Origin: Membranipora membranacea
Taxonomy: Eukaryota; Bryozoa; Gymnolaemata; Cheilostomatida; Membraniporidae
Length of the DNA stretch: 64,000 nucleotides
NCBI GenBank assembly: GCA_914767715.1
Contig: OU612072.1
Coordinates: 24,800,001-24,864,000 of the forward strand
Reading direction: 5' to 3'
This document shows, piece by piece, positions 12,071 through 23,484 of this stretch (the stretch's first letter is position 1; every line of letters starts with the position of its first letter). The notes under the pieces were generated by a model. That model worked only from the letters and a program-made list of their open reading frames with translations. It searched no databases and was not told the DNA's origin. Made by a program: the position numbers and the translations under genes.

Positions 12071-13940
12071 TTATCTATTCTTGTCAGGAGGGTATCCCCA
12101 GTAAATAGTCGGACGGTTGAACAGGTAGTTGAAGTGTCCTCTGTAGTATCCTAGTTGGGAGTGGAGTCTGCCCATTTTTGTCTCCTTGTAGCTGTGGTAT
12201 CGAAAGTTTCCTTGGTATCTATTCCTCGACCTCAGACGGTGGTCATAATTAGAGTTGCGACCTCGTACAGTACCGCCATGCTCATCACCGCCATTGATGA
12301 CATCCCCGTGTCCATCATCACCTTGGAAGTCACTACTATGGCCATCACCTCCATCGCCAGTATGAACGCCATCACCGTGGAGTCCATCGCTGCTGCGATG
12401 GCCAACACCATCATGTCTGTCATTTCCACCTGTAGCAGTTTGTGTCCGACCGTCTGGCAGACTGACTACTTGACCTTGCCCTTGTCTATTGCCAACACTA
12501 GCATGTCCATAATTTCCACCGGTAACAATTTGTCCCCGACCGTCTGGCAGACTGACTACTCGACCTTGCCCTTGTCTATAGCCAACACTAGCATGTCCAT
12601 CATTTCCACCGGTAACAGCTTGTGTCCCACCGTCTGGTAGACTGACTACTCGACCATTCCCTTGTCTATGGCTAACACCGGCATGTCCATCATTGCCGTC
12701 GGTAACAGTTTGTCTCCGACCGTCTGGCAGACTGACTACTCGACCATGCCCTTGTCTATGGCCAACACTAGCATGTCCATCATGTCCACTGGAAACAGTT
12801 TCTCTCCAACTGTCTGGCAGACTGACTACTCGACCACGCCCTTGTCTATGGCCAACACTAGCATGTCCATAATTTCCACCGGTAACAATTTGTCTCCGAC
12901 CGTCTGGCAGACTGACTACTCGACCTTGCCCTTGTCTATAGCCAACACTAGCATGGCCATCATTTCCACTGGTAACAGTTTGTGTCCGACCGTCTGGTAG
13001 ACTGACTACTCGACCATGCCCTTGTCTATGGCCAACACTAGCATGTCCATAATTTCCACCGGTAACAATTTGTGTCCGACCATCTGGCAGACTGACTACT
13101 CGACCTTGCCTTTGCCTATGGCCAACACTAGCATGTCCATCATTTCCACCGGTAACAGTTTGTGTGCGACCATCTGGTAGAGTGAATACTCGACCAAGCC
13201 CTTTTCCATGGCCAACACTAGCATGTCCATCATTTCCACGGGTAACAGCTTGTGTCCGACCGTCTGGCAGACTGACTACTCGACCATGACCTTGTCTATG
13301 GCCAACACTAGCACGATCATCATTGCCGTCGGTAACAATTTGTTTTCGACTCTCTGGCAGAGTGCCTCCTCTACCATGAGCATGTCTACATAAACAAAAG
13401 GAATAAAGTGAGTTGGTATCGCAGTCAGATTGTTAAACTATTGCTGCCAATCAGGCAGATTCGTGCACATTGAATTCTGTATAGTTCCAAAATAACTAAT
13501 GGGGCAAATGATTGGCACAAATTGATTTTCAAAATCAGGGTATGAAATTATCGCAATAGCTGATGACGTCATTATTTTTAATTATTGAAACGGTAAAAAT
13601 GTCACTAAGTACACTAGAAAATTAATATTTATCATAACCTGATTTTGACACATATTTGCCCATTTGGTGACAATGCTGAGAACTCAGCCTCAAATTATTA
13701 GTTCTGAGCTATACAACAGCCAATAATCACTCATCTGCCTGTGTGGCAGCACTGGTTTTAATACCAGGTTGTTTAACTAGCTTCTAAATGCTCTATGCAA
13801 GTGTTCACACTTTGGAATTCATTCAAATGCTTTTTTCAGCTGCTCTGCCCTTAAAGCTATTGCTAACAGACTTGTGCTTACCCAAAAGAATTGGCAATGA
13901 CCAACAGAGAAACAAGTGTGTGTAGTAATGCCACTTTCAC
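12071..13940 (-). CDS. Secreted protein with eleven tandem 30-residue repeats (2 coding exons; start reads GTG)
   Basis: The large exon (12071-13385, minus) is open for 438 codons, ends in TAA and starts after a clean acceptor (TTTGTTTATGTAG). Upstream, exon 13882-13979 ends GG before gtaagc, phase 2, exactly the phase needed. In that frame it encodes a classic signal peptide, xKVALLHTLVSLLVIANSF, then Gly across the junction. The expected ATG reads GTG (13938-13940), with an in-frame stop upstream. The mature chain starts HAHGRGGTLPESR, then eleven 30-residue units of the type VSLPDGRTQTVTGGNDGHAS, then a His/Gly/Asp-rich stretch and a basic Tyr-rich tail ending YWGYPPDKNR. The predicted chain is about 457 residues. 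Intron phase matches the Gly/Tyr-rich genes nearby. The non-coding first exon may end at 14216, which is uncertain. Function is unknown; an extracellular structural role is inferred from composition. Confidence 0.7.
12452..13385 (-). repeat. Array of eleven 90-bp coding repeats
   Basis: A GTCTGG(C/T)AG landmark recurs at exactly 90-base steps (12451, 12541, and so on to 13351) with no insertion or deletion. Units differ by substitutions only, mostly Asp/Tyr, His/Tyr/Asn, Thr/Ala/Ile and Gln/His/Arg changes at a few positions. The frame is free of stops throughout on the minus strand. Confidence 0.9.
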
Positions 13941-14649
13941 GACACTGTTGTAGTTTTGACTCTGAATAAACTACTGGTTCTGTATCCAGAGAAATAAAAA
14001 AAAACAAAAATAACGGCAAAATGCTTTACAATTCCATACCAGTTGCAAGATCGTCCAACAGCTTTGCGCCCAAAGTTGTTACCGACTTGTTGACGTTGTT
14101 TCATATGGTTCTATTTTTGCTAAGGTTGCTGTGTAATTGTTTTTGATCATAAATTAATGCCTAGCTCTTGACACTCATGACTGTAATCTCCCATCTCCTC
14201 GCTTTAATCTCTTACCCTGTCAAAATACAAATATCACACAAGCAACAATACAAATATGTTTGATATCACCTGCCTACTTTTGGTGTGGTCTCCTTGAGCC
14301 GTTTACTAGTAGAGGCCACCCGTAATGCAGGCTAATTGGATACAACATGATGCTCTTTGAATGAACCTTTCCTCATTTGAATATTTGGGTTTCTGGTGCA
14401 TAACTGCAGGTTTGAGCAACTCCTTTCTAATGCTCGGCTACATAACTATAGGCTTTCCCAATTTTACATGTTACATGTCGGGATGAGGTCAATGTTTGGT
14501 CGAAGATCACGCCAAAGTGTTTGACTGAAGATTTATGTTGCATTTGCATACAAAAGATGGATATTGTTAGCTCTTTTCTGTGTCACTAGAGTGAGCTCAG
14601 CTTTATCAGGGTTAACACTGGTACCCTTGCGAAGACACCAATCCTCCAC

Positions 14650-14873
14650 AAGGGAGATAGAAAATAAAAACTCACGCCCGGGTGAGAAACCATGATATCA
14701 CTCGTTTTTTGTTTGTTTCCGGTATCAGTACGGGTCTATGGAATGGATACTGATGGGGCACAGGAGCATTTGAGGTGGAATGCTCTCCCTGACACCACCG
14801 TGATTCGCCGGGAATCGAACACTGGACCTCTCGATTGAAAGACCCATGCCTTACCCATTTCACCACGGCCGCT
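14650..14873 (-). mobile_element. tRNA-derived SINE, family A, copy 1
   Basis: On the minus strand the head reads GGCCGTGGTGAAATGGGTAA, then GGTCTTTCAATCGAGAGGTCC and B box GTTCGATTCCC, followed by a tRNA-unrelated body with CTCAAATGCTCCTGTGCCCC. Two more copies lie at 47168-47403 and 60780-61018 on the plus strand, so this is an interspersed family. Confidence 0.8.
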
Positions 14874-15929
14874 AAGGGGGGGGGGTAATCTATCCACTTA
14901 ATAGCATGTTGATAAGCTGCCTAGGCACCAAATAGGATTTTTGTTATGATTTCTAATGTTTCATTTTCAGCCAGGCTGCGCAATAGACGGGAAAGTATGC
15001 CTTCTTTTTGACGTCCAATTGAAACATGGCTGTTATCAATGCGGCCCTGGTGGCTTATTGTATAATGTTATTGATCCATCGGCTAACTGATGGTCCATCA
15101 GGTCAGTTATTGGTTTATGGGCTGTGTTGTTCTCAGATCTAGGTACTTGTGATTGCAGGAATGGAATGCAGGATAAAAATTAAGCAGGAAGAACTGCTAG
15201 TCTGGCTATTTATAGTGGCTCTTGAGTACTAGAGGATAATGGTGTCCAGTGTATTCATCTCACAACATTACATGTCAACCCGTACAGGATGACAAAACGA
15301 GGTTTGTTTCCTGCGTTTTTTTGAGAAAAAATAATGCTAAATCTACTCAACTTCTGTGTCAAAAGAAGAAGGTCTTGAGTAGCTGCTATATAATTAGAAT
15401 GGTGCGGGGCATTAATCATGGAAACTGAAAACAATCTACAATGGAAACCCTCACAGGCCCATAGTTCTAGGGGAGGCTAGGGCGCTTGTTTTGGGACTTT
15501 CAATTGCTATTCATATAATTAAAATGCTTTGGAAGCTGGCGATTAACCCCAGACTCTACAGGAGGAGCCCACAATACCTAACCTGGTGTTACTTCACACC
15601 CTCAAGGATTTCCGCCTCCCCTACCATTTTTCTTAAACTACGGTCCTGCCTCCTAAATCTAGGTTGCAGATATTTACATAGTCTCGTGGTCTTTGAAAAA
15701 AACGTATTACCATGTGTAGGTTTTGGTCGTATATACTGGCGTTTTAGACACGCCTACATCAAAGTAGGTAACTATGGAAACCAATCAAAATTACATGATA
15801 TTATAAAGAATAGCCCTTCCACATCAGTTTTAAATACACATTATATTATAAAACCTTTGTGCCCTGCCTCATGCATTATGCAATGTAGTTCAGTTTTTTT
15901 AACTTACCAGTGGTCCTAAGTAAATGTAT

Positions 15930-16180
15930 ATATAAATCTAAATCAAATTTTATTGGCAGCTATCCAGCTATCTTTACAGTACATGAAACATATTACATAG
16001 TAATATACACATGAAATTCAATTTAGCGCACCCCTTTACAAGGTAGGAGTGGGCAAGCTAGGCTATTGTCCGGAGTGCACACTTCCTTTAGCAGCATGTG
16101 TAGTGACTGGGATGTGAACCAGCAACCATCAGATTGTCTATCACAAATTCCAACCACTACACCACCCTGCCAGTATTTAT
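15930..16180 (-). mobile_element. tRNA-derived SINE, family B
   Basis: On the minus strand an A-box-like GGGTGGTGTAGTGGTTGGAA and a B-box-like GGTTCACATCCC form a tRNA-like head at the right end. A body and AT-rich tail (AATAAAATTTGATTTAGAT) follow towards 15930. Only one copy is in the window. Confidence 0.65.
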
Positions 16181-16641
16181 TAACTAAACTCTAATATATG
16201 AGAAAACATATTTTTGCGGGTAGATGACTGATGATCTACACATTATGGCTGATAGTTAAATTAGCAAGACGCTTTCTGGATGAATCCAAATTTGTTTCAT
16301 TACTACCTGAAGTTTCTACTGTTGGCTTTTCCCTGACAAACTCTTGGCAAAGTCAATTGATGTGAAAATTGGAACCTGATTACGTATCATTGATGATGTT
16401 GACCACTTTGCAAAAACCATTAGATGTCTACATTTTCACCGGTGTAAGTATGATGATATCACCAACCAAAAACCAGCATATGTCTCGGTGTCATCTGCTG
16501 GTTTTTGCCTGGTACCTTGGAAGCACCTGACAAAAACCAGTATCTGTTTACACTTGCCTTACTTTATGTAGTGCGTAAACAATAACTGCAAGAACAACTT
16601 TAAGTTGTTGCGACGTCGATTGTTTATCACTTCTACTAGTC

Positions 16642-18785
16642 ATGCCACATTGTAGAAGGTGCAGGCATTTATTTTTCCCTCTGCACGCCTATCATACCTG
16701 CAGGCGGTGCAGTGCCAGCAAGATTAGATATGAGAAGCGGAAACAGCAACGCCAACAAGAAGGTATCTATCTTTTCCCGAACTTTGACATTTAAATATTC
16801 CAGTTGACCAACAAAACTTTGTTTCCGACGAAAGACCTTGACATTTCGTTCGCTCTACCATAGTATATTCTAAAGACAAGTCTAACTTCGTATACCTCTA
16901 CATTCTACCAGCTATTTATTATCTAAAATGGATGAGTTAAACCTTTAAACCTGTGTAATATGTGACATTGACTTGTGGTAGACAGGCACCGATCATTCAC
17001 CAGGCTTACCATTACCTGGATTTGCCAGTATGTGCTCAGAAGTATGTGCAATCTTGACAGTGTGTACGTTTGGATTTGATTCTCTTGAAAGTTACCCAGG
17101 AAGTACAGCGCCGACTGTTACACCTAATGCCCGTGACCTAGCTGAGGCTGGTCCTTCCAGGCGTAGAACAAGAACTGGAACTAGGCATGCTCTGATCTCA
17201 GCGATTGCGGTGGCTGAGTCATCCATTCTGGATGACTCTGACGAAGGCGTTGACTTTCCTGCCCCTAACCACCTGAACTCTGATCAATCCTCAAACTCTG
17301 AACCAGGTGAATGCATTTGTATATCTATTGGTAGTAAGTCATATTCATTGCAACCTGTTTTTGGATAGAACTGTTTCTGTTCAAGGCACTAATATTTGTG
17401 ATCTACTTGCAGCAGAGGAGGACACCCTCTCTGATATTAACAATGAAGAGCAGATAGTACCACCAGTTCAGAGAGACGCCCGTCCTCGACGTGCATCTCG
17501 AGAGCTTCTCCCTCCAAGAAAGGAGAGAACGCCGGCATGGCGTACCCTCATGCAGTGAGGAAGACGGCCCTGCAGAGAATTCTGCCCACAAACCTGCAGG
17601 ATGAAGTGAGTTGTTATATTAGCATAATTAAATGAATCAGCGCTCAATGTCTTAAACTTCTGTAAACTGCAGATAGTACCACCAGTTCAGAGAGACGCCC
17701 GTCCTCGACGTGCGGCTCGGGAGCTTCTCCCTCCAAGAAAGGAGAGAACGCCAGCATGGCGTACCCTCATGCAGTGAGGAAGACGGCCCTGCAGAGGATT
17801 CTGCCCACAAACCTGCAGGATGAAGTGAGTTGTTATATTAGCATAATTAAAAGAATCAGCGCTCAATGTCTTAAACTTCTGCGTTTGCAAGGTGACTTTT
17901 ACTGCGCTTTCTCCTTATTTATCGATCAAATCTTTTTCATAGGTGCAGACAGCAGCTCAACTTTGAGCGAATCCATGAGATTCACACTCAGTTCTGGGGC
18001 ATGACAAGCTACGACGCCCCCCGTCAGTATGCCTACTCTCTAATAGTGAAAGTCCGGTTCGGCGTTGAAGGGAGACGGAACGTCTATCAATACTACCTCC
18101 CCGACAGGGCCAACCGGCAAATACGGGTCTGCAAAACAATGTTGTGCAGGTAAGTTGATTGATAAAGTAACATTTTGTGCGGAATATAAGAACTGGTCTT
18201 GGTTTGTCTTAACGTAAACTGTTCCATAACATACCCACTCATTGATCAAAATTTGTCTATGTCATTGTAGGGTGTTCGGAAACTCCGACCGTGCGTAGCT
18301 GCAGATAGTCTCGTGGTAAAACAGGATACTAGGGGGACCGCCCCTGACCACAAAAACATTGATAAGGATCCGATCCGAAGTCACATTCTCAGTTATCCTG
18401 AGGGAATATCCCATTACAGGTTGGTAATTCACAGTGTTATCATTCTGTCTAGTCGAAGAAAGAAACAGACAACCAAGTCCAACCTAAGAGACGTCCTTGA
18501 GAAACCTCCTATATCGTTGTACACTGAAATCCGCACCTTGCTAGAGTAACCTCAATTCTTGTGTTTCAGGAGAGCTCACGCTCAAAGGGTGAGGTATGTG
18601 CCACCTGAGGTCACCTTTGCTGAAATGTACAGGGACTACCGCCAGACCAACAGCTATGAACAACAGTCCTGCAGCTATGAGATACTCAGGCAGCAATGCA
18701 GACATCTGCACATCTCAAATGCTAAGCTAGGGAACGAGGAGTGCGAATATTGTCTTCTGACTACCGACCTGGTCTACCGATCTAC
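16642..18785 (+). pseudogene. Broken, truncated multi-exon transposon-associated gene
   Basis: Exons: 16642-16762 (MPHCRRCRHLFFPLHAYHTC, with CxxC pairs), one ending 17306, 17413-17608, a duplicated copy of that exon, 17943-18149, about 18269-18419, and from 18570. The pieces carry the ordered motifs of a large multicopy animal protein family often tied to transposons (from memory): TCRMKC, IHEIHTQFWGM, QIRVCKTMLC, RSHILSYPEGISHYR, VTFAEMYRDYR and EECEYC. It is broken three ways. A TGA interrupts the frame after RTLMQ, a frameshift near 18290 separates VFGNSDR from the next motif, and the 3' end stops where the segmental duplication begins at about 18783. The domain order is clear; activity is not expected. 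Confidence 0.65.
17451..17885 (+). repeat. 219-bp tandem duplication of an exon
   Basis: Bases 17451-17669 and 17670-17885 are near-identical and contain the same exon with its donor and part of the following intron. Both carry the same in-frame TGA, so the nonsense change came before the duplication. Confidence 0.85.
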
Positions 18786-19055
18786 CTACTCTTCTTTCAC
18801 AAATATCGTCTCATACTCATTAAAAAGAATTGATCTTTCATTTGGGCTTGCATATATAATGTATGAATTATAAAAATATAACAAAACATAACTATAAGAG
18901 ATAAAAAAAACTAAACAACTACAGTTACAATGAGATATTTCGAGTTGAATCACATATTTGTAAAAGAATGTAAGGTTAGCTTTCCTTGGTCAGTCTCGTT
19001 GTCCGTCGTCAGTTACAGCATGAAAGTGAGGCTCTTCGTTTTAAACATAGTGTGT

Positions 19056-20160
19056 TTAATATCCTATAAAAATATGAGAAAAAGTATATTGAGTTCCTCA
19101 ACAACTGTGATGTGCAACGTGAAGTCAGGGTTTGTCCTTCTAATGGGTATTCTTATGCTTTTCTGTACTGGGTCTGAAATTCCATTAAGATCATTATTAA
19201 CCCTTGAAACTCTTCAGAGTTGTCAAACAAGACTGGTGTTTTGTGTTCAATGTCTCGAGGGGCAGTTCAAAATACAACACATGTGGATTTTGATGCAGTA
19301 CTACCTTAGAGCTCGGTCTATTATTTCTTTACATCATCGCATAATATTTGATAGGATGTTAGAGATAAATTTATTCACTGTATATTCCATACAGCAACCT
19401 GTTTCAGAGGTGGTTTATTATTGGATGAATTTACTTACTGCCCATTTTGCCACCTTTGCCTTTTCCGTATTGTCCATACAGACCACCAGTTCCCTTTCCG
19501 TATTGTCCATACAGACCACCAGTTCCCTTTCCGTATTGCCCATACAGACCACCTGTTCCTGTTCCGTATTGCCCATAAAGTCCACCATTTCCTTTTCCGT
19601 ATTGCCCATACAGACCACCATTTCCTTTTCCGTATTGCCCATACAGACCACCAGTTCCCTTTCCGTATTGCCCATACAGACCACCTGTTCCTGTTCCGTA
19701 TTGCCCATAAAGTCCACCATTTCCTTTTCCGTATTGCCCATACAGACCACCTGTTCCTGTTCCGTATTGCCCATAAAGTCCACCATTTCCCTTTCCGTAT
19801 TGCCCATACAGACCACCTGTTCCTGTTCCGTATTGCCCATAGAGTCCGTATCCTCTTCCATACTGCCCATAATTTCCTCTGCTATATCTTCCATAAAGCC
19901 TGGAATAATGAAAAATAGCATGTGAATAAGAGAATAAAAAAAGTTCCGAAGAGCAACAAAACACTTTGTGTCTTGTTATCTGAAACTGTTGTAGCGAATA
20001 AAAATTCTGAAATGTTATTGTTTAATGGGAGGAGACAACTTTCCATTATACATCATGTGAGGGAAGAGAGTAGGGATATATCTTACCCTTTATGTCCAGC
20101 TGTGCCGAGGACTGAGACCACTGCAAGGCAGAGCGTTAAGGCTAGAACAATGATATTCAT
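19056..20160 (-). CDS. Gly/Tyr-rich secreted repeat protein 1 (GY-1), 180 residues
   Basis: Coding parts are 20087-20160 (signal exon), 19439-19899 (repeat exon) and 19056-19063 (last exon). The signal peptide starts MNIIVLALTLCLAVVSVLGT. The exon ends phase 2 inside a Gly codon. The mature part begins LYGRYSRGNYGQYGRGYG and has twelve units of about eleven residues (LYGQYGKGTGG, LYGQYGTGTGG). It leaves exon 3 at phase 1 (GGC A), and the last exon adds GA TAT TAA, so the chain ends GRY. There are no Cys residues after the signal peptide. The composition (Gly, Tyr, Lys, Gln) suits a secreted structural, adhesive or antimicrobial protein, like shematrins or nematode NLP-29-type peptides in style; this is analogy only. 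It is paired head to head with GY-2. Confidence 0.85.
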
Positions 20161-20570
20161 CTTCAAGACTGGTTCTGAAATTTAGGAAATCATCAATAAT
20201 GTTACGTATCATTGAAACAAAAAGGTACAATAGTAAACATAACAAAGTGACTATACTATTTTCAACTCTTCCCACTTTCATCCAAAGTTGCTTGAAATTG
20301 TCAAATTTATTTTGTGACCTTTCTTATGAGACAGGTGTTTTATGTTATTTTAAAACTTATTCTTCCATTCGGAGTTAACAATTGAAACAGTCAACTTAAA
20401 CTATACCTTGGTAACCTTCTACGTTTAAAATAAGTAGGTCTAGGTAAACCATCAGGTTCCCTGATAAAAAGTATATATTATGGTGAGTTTACCAATTAAC
20501 AATAGACAATATGTTTGCTGTTATTAATTTTACATGGAAGTCATGTCTTTTTGAATACTTGCTTGCTTAC

Positions 20571-20629
20571 CTTCTATTCACGAATCTAGGCAGACTGATT
20601 TTAACTGAGACAATTTTTGCCTTTTATAG
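20571..20629 (-). promoter_or_regulatory. TATA box and non-coding exon 1 of GY-1
   Basis: The minus strand shows GCTATAAAAGGCAA (box at 20622-20629), about 30 bases before a short exon ending at 20571 with donor gtaagc. Exon 2 starts at 20174 after TTTCAG. The same arrangement and sequence are found in GY-2, -3 and -4. Confidence 0.8.
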
Positions 20630-22208
20630 CAAACTTTGTACTGTGTGTGTGACAGTAATTAGAGGGTCAGTGCGTGCCACACTTAAAAATTTGCGAGATC
20701 TCAGCACTAGATTCAGAAAAGGTAAAGGATCTTGACCCTCAGTTTTTTAAAGTGTTCATGGAAACTCATGTGCCATCAGCTAATCACCCAGCAACATTGT
20801 TTCACCACTTTTTATAAGCCTCAAGTGAATTGTGGCTAGGGTTCTGCCTTGACTTGATTGTAATGTTGCAGCTATAACCAAATTCTTATTTCTGTCGGTT
20901 CAATAGGAAGTTGACTCTTTGGTCACAGGATGTCACTGGTAGATGTTCAATTGGACATGTACCAGGCATCCGACATGAATTGTGCTTATTCCATCTGCAA
21001 TGGGATATTTCGCAAGCACTAGATATTACGTGCACTAGTTTTTAAGCTTGATAAACAACACTATGATGAAACTCCCATCTTGCCATGTCTTTAATCTGCC
21101 TAAATGGGTTTGGATTATAGAGTTTGCTCAATTATTTTGACTGGCAATTGCAGTGACAAGAATACTCATATATTTTCTGCTTATAATGAAAACATCTTTA
21201 AGGTACGTACCAACACAAAGATGAATGATTTATTTTCATCTCTCACGAGTAAACTTAGTTTCCCCACATTGTGAGGTTTTTTCAATTTTTTTCATCTCTT
21301 GCAACTGAGGACAACAAAAAAATATCTGTATTGCACAGTATTTGGTTCTGGGACACCTGAACCAATTATATAGGCTTGGGTTTGTTTTATGTCTCGATGA
21401 TGTCTTCAGGCAAAACTTCAAGCTGGGATGATAATCAGAGAATTCACAAAATTCACCGATAGCTGTCAGTCTGATGCTTCTTTGTGAAGTAGAACCATTT
21501 CCATGAATCTACAAGAATTTGGAAATCTCGATCGGTGAAAACCTGTCTGATGGATACAATTAAAATAATACTGAAACAAATTGTTTTATTGACCGATCAC
21601 AATTTTAAACAATGAAGTTCTATTTCGAGAGTTTCATAGCGCTTTATGTGAATGTTAACCCCCTATCTGCAAAAACTGCAAAAAATGTTGAGTCATAATT
21701 GAATGAAGGAGGTCAAATCAGTAATCAGAGACTTGATAAGTCTTCCTAACATTCTCAGACGATATTCTGGCTTGAATTCGACAGGAATCATCCCGATCAT
21801 CTTTTCATTTGACCAGCCTGAAGTCAGAGCGGACGGACCTCTCATATTTAACATCCTGTCTCAGAAGGGTCACCCTCCTTGTCAAGATATCTGTGAGTGT
21901 ATAAAATTATATACTCTTTTGTGAAATCAGTAATGCATCAAACTAGAGACACTTACGACTTGCGGATTTCCAGGAACACTTCTGAAGGTCTCATTAATGT
22001 CAGAAGCCTTGTCCTCCTTGAGATATGACATATGGTGAATGTTGCTGGGTTATTAGCTGATGGCACGTGCGTTTCCAAGAACGCTTTTAAATTCTGAGGG
22101 TTAAGATCTCTTATCAATTTCTGAATCTAGTGCATGGTACCCATAGCCATGAGGAGTGTCCTTCACTGACCCTCTAATTACTGTCACGCACACAGTAAAT
22201 AAGTTTGC
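20630..22208. promoter_or_regulatory. Shared divergent upstream region of GY-1 and GY-2
   Basis: The two ends of this region are inverted copies: about 20640-20830 matches the reverse complement of about 22000-22205. Shared blocks include GACAGTAATTAGAGGGTCAGTG and GCAACATT next to GCTGATGGCAC. No open frame of note is inside. It probably carries the control elements for both genes. Confidence 0.65.
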
Positions 22209-22266
22209 TATAAAAGGCAACATTTGTCTCAGTTAGAATCAGTCTACTAAGATTCGGGAATAGAAG
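22209..22266 (+). promoter_or_regulatory. TATA box and non-coding exon 1 of GY-2
   Basis: TATAAAAG at 22209-22216 is followed by an exon ending AATAGAAG at 22266 with donor gtaagc. Exon 2 begins at 22476 after TTTCAG. Confidence 0.8.
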
Positions 22267-22505
22267 GTAAGCTACTCGAGTCTGTTCAGTGGTGAACTTG
22301 AGCCATTTTTTTCCAGATATTTTGCTGTAATATATTTTTATTTCCTAATAATTATAACAGATTATTTGTGACAAAAACTAAAATCAACAAGAGTCTAATT
22401 GGTTTATTCAAAACTAAAACGCTAGCCCGCCTTTAATTGGCACCATCATTATTTAACTTTATCCCTTAATTTCAGGAAGATACAGCCATCAGACCAAACC
22501 TAAAG

Positions 22506-23484
22506 ATGAATATTCTTATTCTAGCCTTAGCGCTCTGCCTTGCAGTAGCCTCAGTTCTAAGTACAGCCGGACATGTAGGGTAAGAACTTTCCTCTAATTT
22601 AATGAAAGCTTTTCATCTTCTATTATTATATTTGAATTCAAAGCTTCTGATTATGACTCGGTATTATGAAAATGAAAAATAGACAATATGTTAACTAATA
22701 AATCGCTATACCCTCATTTATATACATACTGTTTTCCATTACACCAGGGCTTATGGTCAATATGGTAAAGGAAATTATGGGCAGTATGGTAGAGGGTATG
22801 GCCTCTATGGGGGATACGGAAAAGGCAGAGGAGGTCTGTATGGGGGATACGGAAAAGGAACTGGTGGACTCTATGGGCAATACGGAAAGGGAACTGGTGG
22901 TCTGTATGGGCAATACGGAAAAGGAACAGGTGGTCTGTATGGACAATACGGAAAAGGAACTGGTGGACTCTATGGGCAATACGGAAAGGGAACTGGTGGT
23001 CTGTATGGGCAATATGGAAAAGGAACAGGTGGTCTGTATGGGCAATACGGAAAGGGAACTGGTGGTCTGTATGGGCAATACGGAAAAGGCACTGGCGGTC
23101 TGTATGGACAATACGGAAGAGGAACTGGTGGACTCTATGGGCAATACGGAAAGGGAACTGGTGGTCTGTATGGACAATACGGAAAAGGCGGCAAAAATGG
23201 TGGTGAGTAAATTCATCAAAAAATTACTGTATTTAAAACTGGTTTTGCTTTATTTCAAACTGCATATTAAACATTGAAATAAATGTTTATAATAAACTTA
23301 AGACAAAGTTATTAGGAACTGATTTTACCAACAATACTGACAAGGGATTATTCATTTCTGATAGCATTTTCAGATCCAGTATTAAAACAGGAGTAATTCG
23401 CCTGACGAACCAAGAACTTATGTATAACATCCCAATTCTATTGATGAATGCAATACATCCACATATTATTTTACAGGATATTAA
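22506..23484 (+). CDS. Gly/Tyr-rich secreted repeat protein 2 (GY-2), 178 residues
   Basis: Coding parts are 22506-22579, 22748-23202 and 23477-23484. The signal peptide starts MNILILALALCLAVASVLST and the first mature residues are AYGQYGKGNYGQYGRGYG. Twelve repeat units follow; the first two have YGGYGKG where the others have YGQYGKG. Exon 2 ends phase 2 inside a Gly codon. Exon 3 ends phase 1 (GGT G), and the last exon supplies GA TAT TAA, giving a C-terminal GGY. If intron 3 were retained, an in-frame TAA right after the donor would end the protein one residue earlier with Glu, so little would change. The gene diverges from GY-1. Confidence 0.85.

Noticed and set aside
12155-13393. Plus-strand Ser/Thr-rich frames across the 90-bp repeats
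   Set aside because: They are interrupted by stops (CTGGTAG) in several units, whereas the minus frame is open throughout, has a terminal stop and a matching signal exon.
14650-14873. Functional tRNA genes at the SINE heads
   Set aside because: The A and B boxes are tRNA-like but the stems are imperfect, and each is followed by a shared non-tRNA body, so they are SINEs.
15491-15919. A 142-residue open frame before SINE family B
   Set aside because: No homology signature, no splice or promoter evidence, and the composition of non-coding sequence.
18930-19925. A 331-residue plus-strand frame and several others overlapping the GY-1 and GY-3 repeats on both strands
   Set aside because: A 33-base repeat keeps any stop-free frame open on both strands. 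Only the minus-strand frame has a signal exon, splice sites, matching phases and a TATA box.
22753-23277. Frames reading MVNMVKEIMGS and similar over GY-2 and GY-4
   Set aside because: These are out of frame with the signal exon. They read the same repeat as a Met/Glu-rich sequence with no support.
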